A stretch of 64,000 bases of DNA from NCBI GenBank assembly GCA_902615325.1, contig CACMOJ010000005.1, positions 1 to 64,000 of the forward strand, written 5' to 3'. The notes below the pieces were generated by a model that was not told the DNA's origin, ran no database searches, and worked only from the letters and a program-made list of their open reading frames with translations. Shown piece by piece: positions 31,491 to 42,834 of the stretch. The stretch comes from an uncultured SAR116 cluster alpha proteobacterium (GTDB lineage Bacteria; Pseudomonadota; Alphaproteobacteria; Puniceispirillales; Marisalimonadaceae). Made by a program: the position numbers and the translations under genes. The first letter of the stretch is position 1, and each line of letters opens with the position of its first letter.

Positions 31491-33467
31491 TTAGTTATTT
31501 TTATAACCTTTGTTGATCTTTAAATTTAATTTAATTTTTTGAGATTCTATGTCTAATTTAATTTTATTACATATACCATTTATATCTAAGTTAGCTTCAA
31601 TCAATTGTTCATTTTGAGAGGCATGTTCTTGAAATAAATCTGGTAAATTTAAAGTTCTTATTATCCTAGAATTTGTATTTAACAGATCACTAGAAGTAAT
31701 AATATTTAAGCAATGAGAAGAAAATCCACCTCGAGATCCTTCTTCAACTATATATAAAATTTTATGAGTTTTATAAAGATTTAATAAAAGATCTTCATCA
31801 ATTGGCTTTGCAAATCTTGCATCTGCTACAGTTACATCATATCCTTCAGATTCAAGCTTTTTTGAAACTTCTAATGCTGTTTCTAATAAAGTTCCAATAG
31901 ATAAAATAGCTATATCTGTTCCTTCTTTTATTATTCTTCCTTTTCCAATTGGTAGCTTTACTAGTTTTTTTGAAATTTCCATTCCTGTAGCTTCGCCTCT
32001 TGGATATCTACAAAATATTGGTCCAGAATTATATAAAGAAGATGTATAAACCATGTTTTTTAATTCATTTTCATCACTTGGAGCCATAACAACAACATTT
32101 GGCAAACAAAGTAAATAAGCTAAGTCAAAAGCTCCGGCATGAGTAGATCCATCTGCGCCAACTAAGCCTGCTCTATCTAACATAAATTTTACAGGTAATT
32201 TTTGTATTACTACATCATGAATAACTTGATCATAAGCTCTTTGAAGAAAAGTGGAATATATTGCAACAAAAGGTTGTATGCCTTGGGAAGCAAGTCCAGC
32301 AGCAAATGTAACAGCATGTTGTTCAGCTATACCAACATCAAAAAATCTATTTTCAAATTTTTCTTTAAATTTGTTAAGACCTGTGCCTGATGGCATGGCA
32401 GCTGTAATTGCTGTTATTTTTTCATTGTCTTCTGCGATATTACATAATGTATCTGCAAAAACTTCAGTATAAGTGGGTATATTTGAAGATGATTTAATAG
32501 AATTTCCAGTTACAACATTAAATTTTGAAACAGCATGATATTTTTCATCTGAAACTTTTGAGAAAGGATGACCTTTCCCTTTTTCAGTGACAACGTGAAG
32601 TAAAACAGGTCCATGTCTAGATCCATCATTTAAATTTTTTAGAACCTTGACTAAAGTTTCAACATCGTGACCATCTATAGGGCCTAGATAAAACATCCCC
32701 ATTTGGCTAAAGAATGTATTATCTTGTGTTAAAATATTTCTTGCTAAATCCTCAGCTTTTTTTGCTGTTTGACTGATCTGTTGAGGAAAAATTTCAACCA
32801 TTTTTTTTGCAATTTCTCTCACTGAATTAAAGGGTTCGCTAGATACGATTTTAGACAAATAGTTACTTAAAGCACCAACTGCAGGAGCTATAGACATCCT
32901 ATTATCATTTAAAATGATAATCATATCGCTATCTAATATACCTGCATTATTTATACCTTCATAGGCTAATCCAGCACTCATAGCTCCATCACCAATTACA
33001 GCGATAACTTTATTGTTTTCTTTTTTTATATCTCTAGCTACAGCCATACCTAATCCAGCAGAAATAGATGTTGAGGAGTGTCCAGCACCAAAGTGATCAT
33101 GAATTGATTCACTTCTTTTAAGAAAACCAGAAATACCATCTTTTTGTCTCAAAGTGTGAAGATCTTTTCTTCTGCCAGTTAAAATTTTATGCGGATAAGC
33201 TTGATGTCCTACATCCCAAATCAATTTATCTTTGGGTGAATTAAATACAAAATGAAGCGCTACAGTTAACTCAACTACACCCAAACCAGCTCCTAAATGG
33301 CCACCAGTTTTTGATACAATCTCTATTAATTCCTCTCTCAACTCTGTAGATAAAATTTTTAAATTCTCAATATTTAGACTTTTTAAATCTTCAGGAGAGT
33401 TAATTTTTTCTAAAAATAATTTTTTCTTTTTTTTGTCTGACATTATTTTAATGGCTTCTTTTAACAA
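31491..33467 (-). CDS. dxs: 1-deoxy-D-xylulose-5-phosphate synthase
   Basis: GGHLGAGLGVVELTVALH, WDVGHQAYPHKILTGRR, GDGAMSAG, DRAGLVGADGSTHAG; likely ATG start at MSDKKKKK within the listed ORF. Confidence 0.97.
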   Translation of the reverse strand: MLKEAIKIMSDKKKKKLFLEKINSPEDLKSLNIENLKILSTELREELIEIVSKTGGHLGAGLGVVELTVALHFVFNSPKDKLIWDVGHQAYPHKILTGRRKDLHTLRQKDGISGFLKRSESIHDHFGAGHSSTSISAGLGMAVARDIKKENNKVIAVIGDGAMSAGLAYEGINNAGILDSDMIIILNDNRMSIAPAVGALSNYLSKIVSSEPFNSVREIAKKMVEIFPQQISQTAKKAEDLARNILTQDNTFFSQMGMFYLGPIDGHDVETLVKVLKNLNDGSRHGPVLLHVVTEKGKGHPFSKVSDEKYHAVSKFNVVTGNSIKSSSNIPTYTEVFADTLCNIAEDNEKITAITAAMPSGTGLNKFKEKFENRFFDVGIAEQHAVTFAAGLASQGIQPFVAIYSTFLQRAYDQVIHDVVIQKLPVKFMLDRAGLVGADGSTHAGAFDLAYLLCLPNVVVMAPSDENELKNMVYTSSLYNSGPIFCRYPRGEATGMEISKKLVKLPIGKGRIIKEGTDIAILSIGTLLETALEVSKKLESEGYDVTVADARFAKPIDEDLLLNLYKTHKILYIVEEGSRGGFSSHCLNIITSSDLLNTNSRIIRTLNLPDLFQEHASQNEQLIEANLDINGICNKIKLDIESQKIKLNLKINKGYKNN

Positions 33468-34374
33468 TATAATCTGCTAGTAATACAAGATTTTTGGCGT
33501 AATTACCAAAAATATTTAAAGATTCTATCGATTTTTCTAAACTATCATTCATTTTTTGAATTGATTTTTCTTCGCCATAGTAATTTACAAAGTTTGGCGT
33601 TTCGTTAGATTGATCTTGATGAATAGGTTTTCCAAGCTCTTTTGAATTACTATTTAAATCTAATAGATCATCTTTTATTTGAAAAGCTAATCCCAAGTTT
33701 CTGGAGAAATTTTGTAGTTCTATCATCTGATTATCTTGTGCATTACAGATTATTGAACTTAAGGTAACACAGCATTCTAAAAGGGATCCTGTTTTCTTTT
33801 GTTGAATCCAAATTATATTATCCTCACTTAAGTCATTGTGTGTAAAATCTATATCTCCTTGTTGTCCTCCAACCATACCAGAAAACCCAATAGCTTTTGA
33901 CAACTCAAAAACTAATTTTGAAATTTTATCTATATTTTCGAAGTTTCTTGGATTTGAAATTAATTCAAACCCCCAACTTTGGAGTGCATCTCCAGCTAAT
34001 ATTGCAGTAGCCTCATCAAACTTTTTATGTGTTGATTTTTTCCCTCGTCTATAATCAGAATTATCCATGGCTGGCAAATCATCATGAATTAATGAATATG
34101 TGTGTATAGCTTCTATAGCTGAAGCTATAACAATTAATTCATTATTTTTTATTTTATCAAAAGTTAAATTATTTATATCTGAAACAACTTTACCAACTTC
34201 AATTACAAGAAAACTTCTAATTTTTTTTCCACTTCCTAAAATAGAATATTTTATAGCTTGTATAAGTTTTTTATTTAAACCTTCATTTCTAGGTAAATTT
34301 TTTTTTATGAAAGAATCTACTTTTTTACTATTTCTTAATAAAGTATTTTGGAAGTTTTTAAATTTTAAATTCAC
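33448..34374 (-). CDS. ispA: Polyprenyl (farnesyl) diphosphate synthase
   Basis: [25 protein letters not shown] (FARM), FQIKDDLLD (SARM). Confidence 0.94.
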   Translation of the reverse strand: MNLKFKNFQNTLLRNSKKVDSFIKKNLPRNEGLNKKLIQAIKYSILGSGKKIRSFLVIEVGKVVSDINNLTFDKIKNNELIVIASAIEAIHTYSLIHDDLPAMDNSDYRRGKKSTHKKFDEATAILAGDALQSWGFELISNPRNFENIDKISKLVFELSKAIGFSGMVGGQQGDIDFTHNDLSEDNIIWIQQKKTGSLLECCVTLSSIICNAQDNQMIELQNFSRNLGLAFQIKDDLLDLNSNSKELGKPIHQDQSNETPNFVNYYGEEKSIQKMNDSLEKSIESLNIFGNYAKNLVLLADYIVKRSH

Positions 34375-34598
34375 TCATCTAAACTTTGTTTAAGATTTTT
34401 ATTTTTATTTTCTTTTTCTTCTATCTCTTCAACTTTTAGTTTGGCTTCATTTAATCTTTTTTCACATTGTTCTTTTAAAATTGATCCTTTCTCGTAAGCC
34501 TTGATAGCATCATCGAGTGATATATCTCCTTTTTCAAGATTAACCACAATTTCTTCTAACTCTTTTAAAGCTTCTTCAAATGATAATTCTTTTTTCAT
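34371..34598 (-). CDS. xseB: Exodeoxyribonuclease VII small subunit
   Basis: [33 protein letters not shown]; start trimmed to MKKELSF. Confidence 0.93.
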   Translation of the reverse strand: MKKELSFEEALKELEEIVVNLEKGDISLDDAIKAYEKGSILKEQCEKRLNEAKLKVEEIEEKENKNKNLKQSLDE

Positions 34599-34626
34599 TT
34601 TGTACCTTGAATTAAGATAAATAATT

Positions 34627-35553
34627 TTATCTAGAGGTGTCAATTATAATATAATCTATACTTTCTTGAATTTGTTTGAACATGCAATCCTCAAAGCCAG
34701 AATGAGCTCCTTCTTCAACCATTTTTAAACTTGATTCTGACCAAATTTTTGAAAGCTTATAAGCATTTTCAGGTGGACAAATGATATCATGTCTTCCTTG
34801 TATGACATGGCATGGTATTTTACTAACTTTATGTACGTTTTTTAAAATAAACCCATCCTTAATAAAACAATTATTTACAAAATAGTGAGATTCAATCCTA
34901 GCTATTGCTAATGATTGTTCTCCTGACATTTTTCTTTCAATATATTTTAGTGTTGAACATGAACTCTCATAAGAATTCCAATCCGACGCTAACTTATAAA
35001 CTACTTTTAAATCAGATTGATTTAAATTTTTATAATACCAATCTAATATGTCATTCTGTTCTTTAGATGGTATTTTTCTAGTAAAGTTATTATGTGCTTC
35101 AGGAAAAAAACTTTTCATACCATATAAAAACCAGTCAATTTCGGTTTTAGTACCTAGAAATATTCCTCGTAATATAAAACCTAGACAACGATTTGGATTT
35201 GCTATTCCGTATAAGATAGCCAGTGTACTTCCCCAAGAGCCTCCAAAAATATACCATTTATCAATTTTCAAGTGTTTTCTTAGTTTTTCAATATCTTTAA
35301 GTAAATCGCTTGTTTTATTTTGTTTTAACTCAGCTAGAGGAAGACTTTTACCTGATCCTCTTTGATCAAAAAAAATTACTTTGTGCTTTTTTACACAAAA
35401 TATTTTCTTATGAAAAGATGAGAAACCTGCACCTGGTCCTCCATGTAAAAATAAAACTGGGATACCATTTGGGTTACCAAAAGCTTCATAATATATCTTA
35501 TGAATATTGCTAACTCTTAAGTGACCTTTATTAAAAGTCAACACTAAACCCAA
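34627..35553 (-). CDS. pip: Prolyl aminopeptidase (alpha/beta hydrolase)
   Basis: [46 protein letters not shown]. Confidence 0.93.
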   Translation of the reverse strand: MGLVLTFNKGHLRVSNIHKIYYEAFGNPNGIPVLFLHGGPGAGFSSFHKKIFCVKKHKVIFFDQRGSGKSLPLAELKQNKTSDLLKDIEKLRKHLKIDKWYIFGGSWGSTLAILYGIANPNRCLGFILRGIFLGTKTEIDWFLYGMKSFFPEAHNNFTRKIPSKEQNDILDWYYKNLNQSDLKVVYKLASDWNSYESSCSTLKYIERKMSGEQSLAIARIESHYFVNNCFIKDGFILKNVHKVSKIPCHVIQGRHDIICPPENAYKLSKIWSESSLKMVEEGAHSGFEDCMFKQIQESIDYIIIDTSR

Positions 35554-35563
35554 CTATAACCTG

Positions 35564-36079
35564 TTAAGCAGCTTCTGCACTATCATCGATTATTTTTTCT
35601 AATTTTGTTGCTGCATCAGTTTTATCTACATTTTGAACTGCAGCAAATTCTCCTGCAAGTCTTTCTAATGCGGCTTGATACATTTGTCTTTCTGAGTAGG
35701 ATTGTTCACCTTGATCATCTTTTTTGTAAAGATCTCTTACAACTTCTGCTAATGAAACTAGGCTGCCTGAATTAATTTTAGTTTCGTACTCTTGAGCTCT
35801 TCTTGACCACATTAGCTTTTTTACTTTAGCTTTACCTTGAAGTGTTGTGATTGCCTCATCCATTTGAGCTTTACTAGAAAGTGTTCTCAAGCCCGATGCT
35901 TTAGCTTTATCAAGAGGAACTCTAAGAGTCATTCTATCCTGCTCAAATCTAATTACTAAGAGATCAAGTTTAATTTCATCGATTTCTCTTGTTTCAGTTC
36001 CAATAATTTTACCAACACCATGGCTTGGATAAACAACAAAATCTCCAGAAATAAAACCTTTTTCATTACTTTTTAACAA
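35564..36079 (-). CDS. carD: CarD-family transcriptional regulator
   Basis: FVVYPSHGVGKIIGTETREI, MWSRRAQEYETKINSG. Confidence 0.92.
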   Translation of the reverse strand: MLKSNEKGFISGDFVVYPSHGVGKIIGTETREIDEIKLDLLVIRFEQDRMTLRVPLDKAKASGLRTLSSKAQMDEAITTLQGKAKVKKLMWSRRAQEYETKINSGSLVSLAEVVRDLYKKDDQGEQSYSERQMYQAALERLAGEFAAVQNVDKTDAATKLEKIIDDSAEAA

Positions 36080-36172
36080 CTAAATCACCCTTGAAAATTT
36101 AAAATAAAATCATTACAGATTAAAAAATATGCTTATATCACAAAACTTCGATAAAGTCTATTTATATTATAA

Positions 36173-36493
36173 TTATTCTTTAAAGAAATGTTTATATTTA
36201 TCATCTACATCAACAAAATCGTCTGCATCAGGTGGTGGATCTTTTTTTTCTGTAATATTGGGCCATTTCTCAGACATTTCTTTATTTAGGAGTAACCATT
36301 TTTCTGCTCCATCTTCGGTGTCCGATTGTATGGCATCTACAGGACATTCTGGTTCACAAACTCCACAGTCAATACACTCATCGGGATGAATTACAAGCAT
36401 ATTCTCCCCTTCATAGAAACAGTCTACCGGACAAACTTCGACACAATCAGTAAACTTACACTTAATACATTTTTCATTCACTATATAAGTCAT
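36173..36493 (-). CDS. fdxA: 7Fe ferredoxin FdxA
   Basis: [34 protein letters not shown]. Confidence 0.95.
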   Translation of the reverse strand: MTYIVNEKCIKCKFTDCVEVCPVDCFYEGENMLVIHPDECIDCGVCEPECPVDAIQSDTEDGAEKWLLLNKEMSEKWPNITEKKDPPPDADDFVDVDDKYKHFFKE

Positions 36494-36515
36494 GCGAACG
36501 TATATAACACTTTTT

Positions 36516-36908
36516 TTAGAAATTTCTACCAGTAAATTTTTCTAATTTTCTTCTACTTGATTTAGTTGGTCTTCTGCCAAAACTAATTTTTTTTATAAAT
36601 TTATTTTCATTATTATTTCTAACTAAAATCGGCGTTACATCTTTATAATGAATGATAGCTTCTTTGAATGGACCCCTTCGAAGTGGAATTTTTAAAATTT
36701 TAATTTGTTTAATTAATTTTTCATTTTTAATGTTGATGACATCCCCAATTTCAATAACTTTATTTTTCTTTTTAATTAAAAAATTATTTACTTTGCATGA
36801 ACCTTTTTCAATTGCTTTAGTTGCAATTCCTCTAGTTTTAAAAATCCTTAAATAGTAAAGTAGTTGATCAAGCCTAATATTTAAATCTGATGGATCTTTA
36901 GATGTCAT
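36516..36908 (-). CDS. RNA-binding S4 domain protein (Hsp15-like)
   Basis: [26 protein letters not shown]...[32 protein letters not shown]. Confidence 0.85.
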   Translation of the reverse strand: MTSKDPSDLNIRLDQLLYYLRIFKTRGIATKAIEKGSCKVNNFLIKKKNKVIEIGDVINIKNEKLIKQIKILKIPLRRGPFKEAIIHYKDVTPILVRNNNENKFIKKISFGRRPTKSSRRKLEKFTGRNF

Positions 36909-39463
36909 GATTTTAATGATTTTAAAATATAAAAGGGTGAATCTTTATTTAAATTGACTTTACTAACTTTATTTTTTTTTATTTTAAATCTTCTGGTATT
37001 TTTGAGCTTATTATTGTTTGTTTTTTTAAAATAATATTCATCATCACTTTCAGAAGCATCATTTTTTAAAAACTGATACTTCAAAGTTTGCGTAATAAAA
37101 TTTTTTAAATTATCCTTTGTAGAGCCTGCAATAGACAGCATCTCCTCTGTGATTTTGAACTTTGTTTTTTTTGCCTCATTTCTAACCAATGCTGCCAATC
37201 TCTCATAAATATCTATCCTCAAACAAATATCACCGCAAGGTATAAATCCAATAAAAAAATAAAAGTCTGCTTTAATATTTTTGTTAAACTTACAATTTAC
37301 ACGACCTTCGTCAGGCAAATGATCAATATAAAATTCATTATTATATAATGACCATAGAATTGCTTTTAATTTTATTATTTTTGGTTTTAAAACTATAGGC
37401 AAATATATAAGATTTACTCCCAGACGAATTCCTAATTTTGCAATTGCTAATCGGTCATTCTCATTAATTTTTTGAATTTGAAATGGAATATTTTTAACTA
37501 ATGTATGTCCTAAACCTTCAAAAACATGGAAGTTAACTGCTTTAACTTTAGAAGATAATTCAATAAATTTTTGATCATGATCACCATCAATTTTATCTAA
37601 GTTCTTTAACTTAAGACAACTAGCTAAAGTTTTATTTATTATTTTTGAAATTGATTCTTCACATTTTTTTTGAATTTTATTTTTTTGATCTAAAGAGAGC
37701 ATATCAAAATTTTTTAAAATTATTTTAGGAGTATAAATATTATCTCCTTTAACCAATCTTCCAATTGAACTTTCCATCCATAAAATATTACCACTATTAT
37801 CTATTTTAAGAGCTTCTTCAGAAGAGTTTGTAAAGTCATTAACTCTTTTGTTTAACTCTTTTGGCAAAGCTTTTCTTGTAGCTGTCAAAATCCTTGAAGA
37901 ATATTCATCACTTGAAATTTCCGGAATAAAATCAAAATTTCTTAAGTAACCAACTTCTTGGCCTTCAACTAACACTTTTCCATCAAATTTTATGACGGCT
38001 TGTAAATCTGTTTTCTCATTCATTTTTTTTGATAATATAGCTATTTTTTTATCTACAAACCTCTTTGTCAACCTTTTATGCAATTCATCTGAAAGTTTAT
38101 TTTCAATTTTTTTTGTCTCATGTTGCCATAAATTTGCATTTTTTATCCAATTGGTCTTATTTGTTATATATGTCCAGGTTCTGATATTTGAAATTCGATT
38201 TATCAGTGTATCTATTTCACCATCTAATCTTGAAAGAGAAGATATTTGAGAATTTAGCCAGTCATCTTCAATTTTTCCATCTTTTAATATAGTATAAAGT
38301 TGTTCTAATAATTTAATGTGTCTATCTGAAAAAATATTTTCAAAATCAGGAATTTGACAAATATCCCATAATAATTCATTCAAAAATTTATTATTTTTAT
38401 TTTTATTTACATACTCTAATCTAGACAATTCTCCCAAACACAAAAAATCAAGTGCATTTCCTTTTTTTCTTAAAATATTCTTGCTTGGTTGTTCTTCAAG
38501 AGAGATAAACAAATTTCTAATTGAAGAAAAATCAAGATTAGAATTTCTCCACCAGACATGTGATAAAGAGTTAAACTCGTGATTTTCAACCATTTGCACC
38601 ACATCTTTATCAAACTTAAGTTCATCGCTAATAATGCCAAATGTACCATTTTTTGTTGACCTTCCTGCTCTCCCTGCAATTTGTGAAATTTCTGTTGCAA
38701 ATAGTTTTCTAGAACTATTTCCATCAAATTTCATATCTGATGCAAATGCAACATGATCAATATCTAAATTTAATCCCATACCAATCGCATCAGTAGCAAC
38801 TAAATAATTCACATCACCACTTTGATACATTTCAACTTGATGATTTCTAGTTCTGGGCGATAATGCTCCCATAACAACTGCTGCACCACCTTTTTGAGTT
38901 CTAACTAATTCAGCAATCCTGTAAATTTCCGGTATCGAAAAAGTTACAATTGCTGACCTTTCTTTTAATCTAGTGATTTTTTTTACACCTGCATAACTGA
39001 GTGTTGAAAGTCTTGGCCTGGTTTCAATTTTACAATTTGGTAGTAATTTTTGGATTATTTTTTTTATAATTTCTGAGCCTAGGAATAATGTTTCTTCTTC
39101 ACCCCTTGCATTCAATAATCTATCAGTGAATACGTATCCTCTCTCTAAATCTGAAGCTAGTTGAATTTCATCAACACATAAAAAAGCAACTTTTTTTTCA
39201 ACTGGCATCGCTTCAACTGTACAACAAAAATACTTTGCGTTTTTTGGAATAATTTTTTCTTCACCAGTGATAAGAGCTACCTTGTTTAATCCAACAACAT
39301 TTACTGCCTTATCATAATTTTCTCGAGCTAAAAGTCTGAGTGGAAATCCTATCATTCCTGATGCATGTGAAAGCATTCGTTCCATGGCATAAAACGTTTT
39401 ACCCGTATTTGTAGGGCCAAGGATAGCCTTTAAATTATTGTCTTTAAAATCAGGTTTGTTCAT
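36905..39463 (-). CDS. Suv3-like superfamily 2 helicase
   Basis: LGPTNTGKTFYAMERMLSH, VDEIQLA, ATDAIGMGLNLDIDHVAFAS, QIAGRAGR. Confidence 0.9.
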   Translation of the reverse strand: MNKPDFKDNNLKAILGPTNTGKTFYAMERMLSHASGMIGFPLRLLARENYDKAVNVVGLNKVALITGEEKIIPKNAKYFCCTVEAMPVEKKVAFLCVDEIQLASDLERGYVFTDRLLNARGEEETLFLGSEIIKKIIQKLLPNCKIETRPRLSTLSYAGVKKITRLKERSAIVTFSIPEIYRIAELVRTQKGGAAVVMGALSPRTRNHQVEMYQSGDVNYLVATDAIGMGLNLDIDHVAFASDMKFDGNSSRKLFATEISQIAGRAGRSTKNGTFGIISDELKFDKDVVQMVENHEFNSLSHVWWRNSNLDFSSIRNLFISLEEQPSKNILRKKGNALDFLCLGELSRLEYVNKNKNNKFLNELLWDICQIPDFENIFSDRHIKLLEQLYTILKDGKIEDDWLNSQISSLSRLDGEIDTLINRISNIRTWTYITNKTNWIKNANLWQHETKKIENKLSDELHKRLTKRFVDKKIAILSKKMNEKTDLQAVIKFDGKVLVEGQEVGYLRNFDFIPEISSDEYSSRILTATRKALPKELNKRVNDFTNSSEEALKIDNSGNILWMESSIGRLVKGDNIYTPKIILKNFDMLSLDQKNKIQKKCEESISKIINKTLASCLKLKNLDKIDGDHDQKFIELSSKVKAVNFHVFEGLGHTLVKNIPFQIQKINENDRLAIAKLGIRLGVNLIYLPIVLKPKIIKLKAILWSLYNNEFYIDHLPDEGRVNCKFNKNIKADFYFFIGFIPCGDICLRIDIYERLAALVRNEAKKTKFKITEEMLSIAGSTKDNLKNFITQTLKYQFLKNDASESDDEYYFKKTNNNKLKNTRRFKIKKNKVSKVNLNKDSPFYILKSLKS

Positions 39464-39542
39464 TACATTAATTTTATGTTTTGTTGTATTGATTAATATT
39501 TATAATAAAGTTAAAACATTATCAAATTTATGGAATAATAAT

Positions 39543-40316
39543 ATGAAAAACAGAAAAATAGTCATTACGGGAGCTAGCAAAGGTATTGGAAAAGCTATTG
39601 CAAAAAAATTTGCACTTGATGACTGTGAAATATACCTAATTTCTTCTAATGAAAAAACACTTCAAGATGCATCTAAAGAAATTAACAAAGGTAACAATTC
39701 TAAAATACATTATTATGCTACTAACCTTAAAACTGAACAAGGGTGCAATAATGTACTTTCAAATATACAAAATAACTTTAAAGATTTAGATACTATTATT
39801 TTTTCAGCAGGTGATACAAAGAGTGGTGATTTCCTATCACAACCTATTGATGATTTTTTTGATGGATTTGATTTAAAGTTTTATAGTGTTGTTAGATTGC
39901 TAAAAGGTTTATGGACAAATTTAAAACAAAAAAAAGGATGGATTGTTGCAATAAACGGTCAAATGGCTAACACACCAAATCCTAATTTCACAGTTGGTGG
40001 AGCTGTTAACTCAGCCCTAGAAAATTTATGTAAGGCTCTTTCTAAAAGAGGGATTCAAGATAATGTCAATATAAATGTTATACATCCTGGAATGACTTCA
40101 ACAGAAAGATTGATTTCGATAATTCAAGCTAATGCAAATCGAGAAAATATATCATTTGATCAAGCTAAAGAAAATGCTTTAAAAGCTTCTGGACTTGATA
40201 GATTTTCTACGCCGGAAGAAGTAGCAGAATTGACCTATTTTTTATGTAAAGAAAATGTCAGACATATTAATGGAACATCTATAACATTAGATGGTGGAAT
40301 TAAACCTACAATTTGA
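39543..40316 (+). CDS. SDR-family oxidoreductase
   Basis: MKNRKIVITGASKGIGKAIAKKFA (Rossmann), NVIHPGMTSTERL, NGTSITLDGGIKPT; start trimmed from 39438 to 39543. Confidence 0.85.
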   Translation: MKNRKIVITGASKGIGKAIAKKFALDDCEIYLISSNEKTLQDASKEINKGNNSKIHYYATNLKTEQGCNNVLSNIQNNFKDLDTIIFSAGDTKSGDFLSQPIDDFFDGFDLKFYSVVRLLKGLWTNLKQKKGWIVAINGQMANTPNPNFTVGGAVNSALENLCKALSKRGIQDNVNINVIHPGMTSTERLISIIQANANRENISFDQAKENALKASGLDRFSTPEEVAELTYFLCKENVRHINGTSITLDGGIKPTI

Positions 40317-40331
40317 AAATATAGGAAAAAA

Positions 40332-41978
40332 ATGCCAAAAGTATCTTCAGTATTTATTGAAACTCTAAAAAACCATAAAGTTGATAGATTTTTTTGCGTG
40401 CCAGGAGAATCTTATTTACCTGTCATGAATGAATTAGTTTCTAATCCAATTATTGATGTTGTCACCTGTAGACATGAAGGTGGTGCTGGATTTATGGCAG
40501 TTGCAGACGCAAAGTGTACCGGAGAACCAGGTATAGCTTATGTTAGCAGAGGCCCAGGAGCGACAAACATTTCAATTGCCGTTCACTCAGCACACCAGGG
40601 CGGTATTCCTATGATAGTATTTGTAGGTCAAGTAAGTAGAAAAAACTTAGGAAAAATGCATCTTCAAGAAATGGATTTTACTAAAACATTTGCTGATATG
40701 ACAAAATTAGTTGAAGAAGTTAAAGATCCTGAAGATTTACCAAAAATAGTCTCTAACGCATTTAAAGTTGCTAAAGAAGGAATTCCTGGACCTGTTGTTA
40801 TATCAATTCCAACAGATGTACTTGAGGCAGAAATTTCAAACAAACCAGGACATCCAATAAATTTGATTTATCCTGAACCTAATAATCAAGAAATTGAAGA
40901 AACACTTGATCATATCAAAAAGGCTCAAAAACCAATATTAGTTGTTGGAGGTGAATTGCAATTCTCTAAGAAATCCAAGGCTCTAATAAAAGAAATAGCC
41001 AAAAAATTCTCATTGCCTGTTTTATGTACTTATGAACATCAGGATTTAATTGATAATGATAGTATTTACTATGCTGGAGAATTAGGATTAAGACCTCCTG
41101 AGCCTATTAAACAAAATGCTCTTCAAGCCGATTTAGTTATTTGTATTGGCCACCAAATGAATGGTGTTCCAAATATGGGTTACACATTTCCAAGTGATAC
41201 ACAAAAATTTATTCATGTATTACCTGAAGAGAAATTTTTTAATAAATTATTTAAAACTGATGTTCCTATAATCTCCAAAGGAGAAAGTTTTTTAAATAAA
41301 CTAAACAGCACTGATTATATATCTAATAAAAACACGGATTGGGTTAATGAATGTCACAATAGATATATGAATAATAAAGCAACCTTAGACATTCGAGAAG
41401 CAGAAGATGGTTTAGATTTTGGAGCTTTAATTGATGAATTAGGAAAACAAGTTCCTGAAGATAGCATAATTACAAACGATGCGGGAAACTTTACGAGCTG
41501 GATGCATCATAGATTTCCATTTAAATCTAAAATGAAATTAATAGGATCTGAAATTGGTGCAATGGGAATGGGTATACCTGCTGGCATTGCCGCATCATTA
41601 AGAAACCATGACAAAAAAGTCTTTGTGATTGTTGGAGATGGAGGTGCTTTAATGACAGGGTCAGAATTAGCTACAGCATCATTAAAAAAGGCAAAAATTA
41701 TTGTGATTGTTGCTAATAACAATCACTATGGAACTATAAGATATCACCAAGAGGTTCATTACCCTAAAAGAGAACATTACGCTACAACGCTTATAAATCC
41801 AAATTTTGAAGAATATGCAAAAAGTTTTGGACTTAAAGGTTTTACAATTAATTCAATTGATCAGATCCAACCTACTTTAAAAAAAGCAATTGATCTTAAT
41901 GAATCAGTTTTGATTGAGTATAATATGAGTTTAGAAATTAATACTAGTACTACAACCATAGAAGAACTTCAAAATTAG
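40332..41978 (+). CDS. Thiamine-pyrophosphate enzyme (acetolactate synthase/oxalyl-CoA decarboxylase superfamily), substrate unknown
   Basis: CRHEGGAGFMA, GPGATN, TPP motif GDGGALMTGSELATASLKKAKIIVIVANNN. Confidence 0.88.
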   Translation: MPKVSSVFIETLKNHKVDRFFCVPGESYLPVMNELVSNPIIDVVTCRHEGGAGFMAVADAKCTGEPGIAYVSRGPGATNISIAVHSAHQGGIPMIVFVGQVSRKNLGKMHLQEMDFTKTFADMTKLVEEVKDPEDLPKIVSNAFKVAKEGIPGPVVISIPTDVLEAEISNKPGHPINLIYPEPNNQEIEETLDHIKKAQKPILVVGGELQFSKKSKALIKEIAKKFSLPVLCTYEHQDLIDNDSIYYAGELGLRPPEPIKQNALQADLVICIGHQMNGVPNMGYTFPSDTQKFIHVLPEEKFFNKLFKTDVPIISKGESFLNKLNSTDYISNKNTDWVNECHNRYMNNKATLDIREAEDGLDFGALIDELGKQVPEDSIITNDAGNFTSWMHHRFPFKSKMKLIGSEIGAMGMGIPAGIAASLRNHDKKVFVIVGDGGALMTGSELATASLKKAKIIVIVANNNHYGTIRYHQEVHYPKREHYATTLINPNFEEYAKSFGLKGFTINSIDQIQPTLKKAIDLNESVLIEYNMSLEINTSTTTIEELQN

Positions 41979-41981
41979 AAA

Positions 41982-42818
41982 CTAATTCTTTAAGACTTTG
42001 AAAACCTCAGTATGATCAGAGTTTTTTCCAAGTATTTTATAAGAGTTTTCTAAGTATGCTAGCACTTGTTTTGATAATGGATTATCAGAGCTCATTTTTT
42101 GAATTAATTGATGAGCAATCGAAACATCTTTAATCATCAAATCTAGTGCGAAACCAGCATTATATTTTTCAGATACTACAAATTTTTCCAACTTAACTTC
42201 TGTTGTATTATTTTTTCCAGTTGCACCATTAATTATTTCTATAAAATTTCTTGCTTCAATTCCATATTTTTTAGCAGTATTTAAGGCTTCAAAACTAGCA
42301 ATTAATCCTGCAGCAGAAACGTAATTGTTCAGAGATTTCATAGCATGACCGGCACCCAGAGGTCCGGCCCTTTTTACACTACCCATTACATTTAATATTT
42401 TATCAACTTTACTTATAGTAACTTCGTTGCCACCAACCATTATAATTAATTTCCCAGTTATTGCTCTTGCAACTCCTCCAGAAACAGGTGCATCAATAAA
42501 CTCAATATTTTTTTTAATTAATTCATTTCCTAAATTTAGAGTGTCGTTAGGGTCACTTGATGACATGTCTATCATAATTGATTTAGTTCCAAAATTTATA
42601 AGTTCTTGAACTACTTTATTTACAATTTTACCATCAGGTAACATGAAGATTATCACTTCTTTATCTGAAAGCTCTTTAATAGATGTAACAATATTAATTT
42701 CAGTACTATCCTTAGGATTTTTTATGTCATATCCATAAACATTAAAATCTGCTTTAGATAATAAAGGAGCCATTGCTGATCCCATTGCACCCAAACCTAC
42801 AAAACCTATTTCTTTCAT
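41982..42818 (-). CDS. NAD(P)-dependent 3-hydroxyisobutyrate/tartronate semialdehyde reductase-like oxidoreductase
   Basis: IGFVGLGAMGSAMAPLL, DAPVSGGVARAITGKLIIMVGG, GAGHAMKSLNNYV. Confidence 0.88.
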   Translation of the reverse strand: MKEIGFVGLGAMGSAMAPLLSKADFNVYGYDIKNPKDSTEINIVTSIKELSDKEVIIFMLPDGKIVNKVVQELINFGTKSIMIDMSSSDPNDTLNLGNELIKKNIEFIDAPVSGGVARAITGKLIIMVGGNEVTISKVDKILNVMGSVKRAGPLGAGHAMKSLNNYVSAAGLIASFEALNTAKKYGIEARNFIEIINGATGKNNTTEVKLEKFVVSEKYNAGFALDLMIKDVSIAHQLIQKMSSDNPLSKQVLAYLENSYKILGKNSDHTEVFKVLKN

Positions 42819-42834
42819 CTATTAGTCTCCATTA

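Noticed and set aside
36129-36389. 86-aa ORF antisense to fdxA
   Set aside because: Composition follows from the reverse complement of the ferredoxin cysteine-rich frame; no support.
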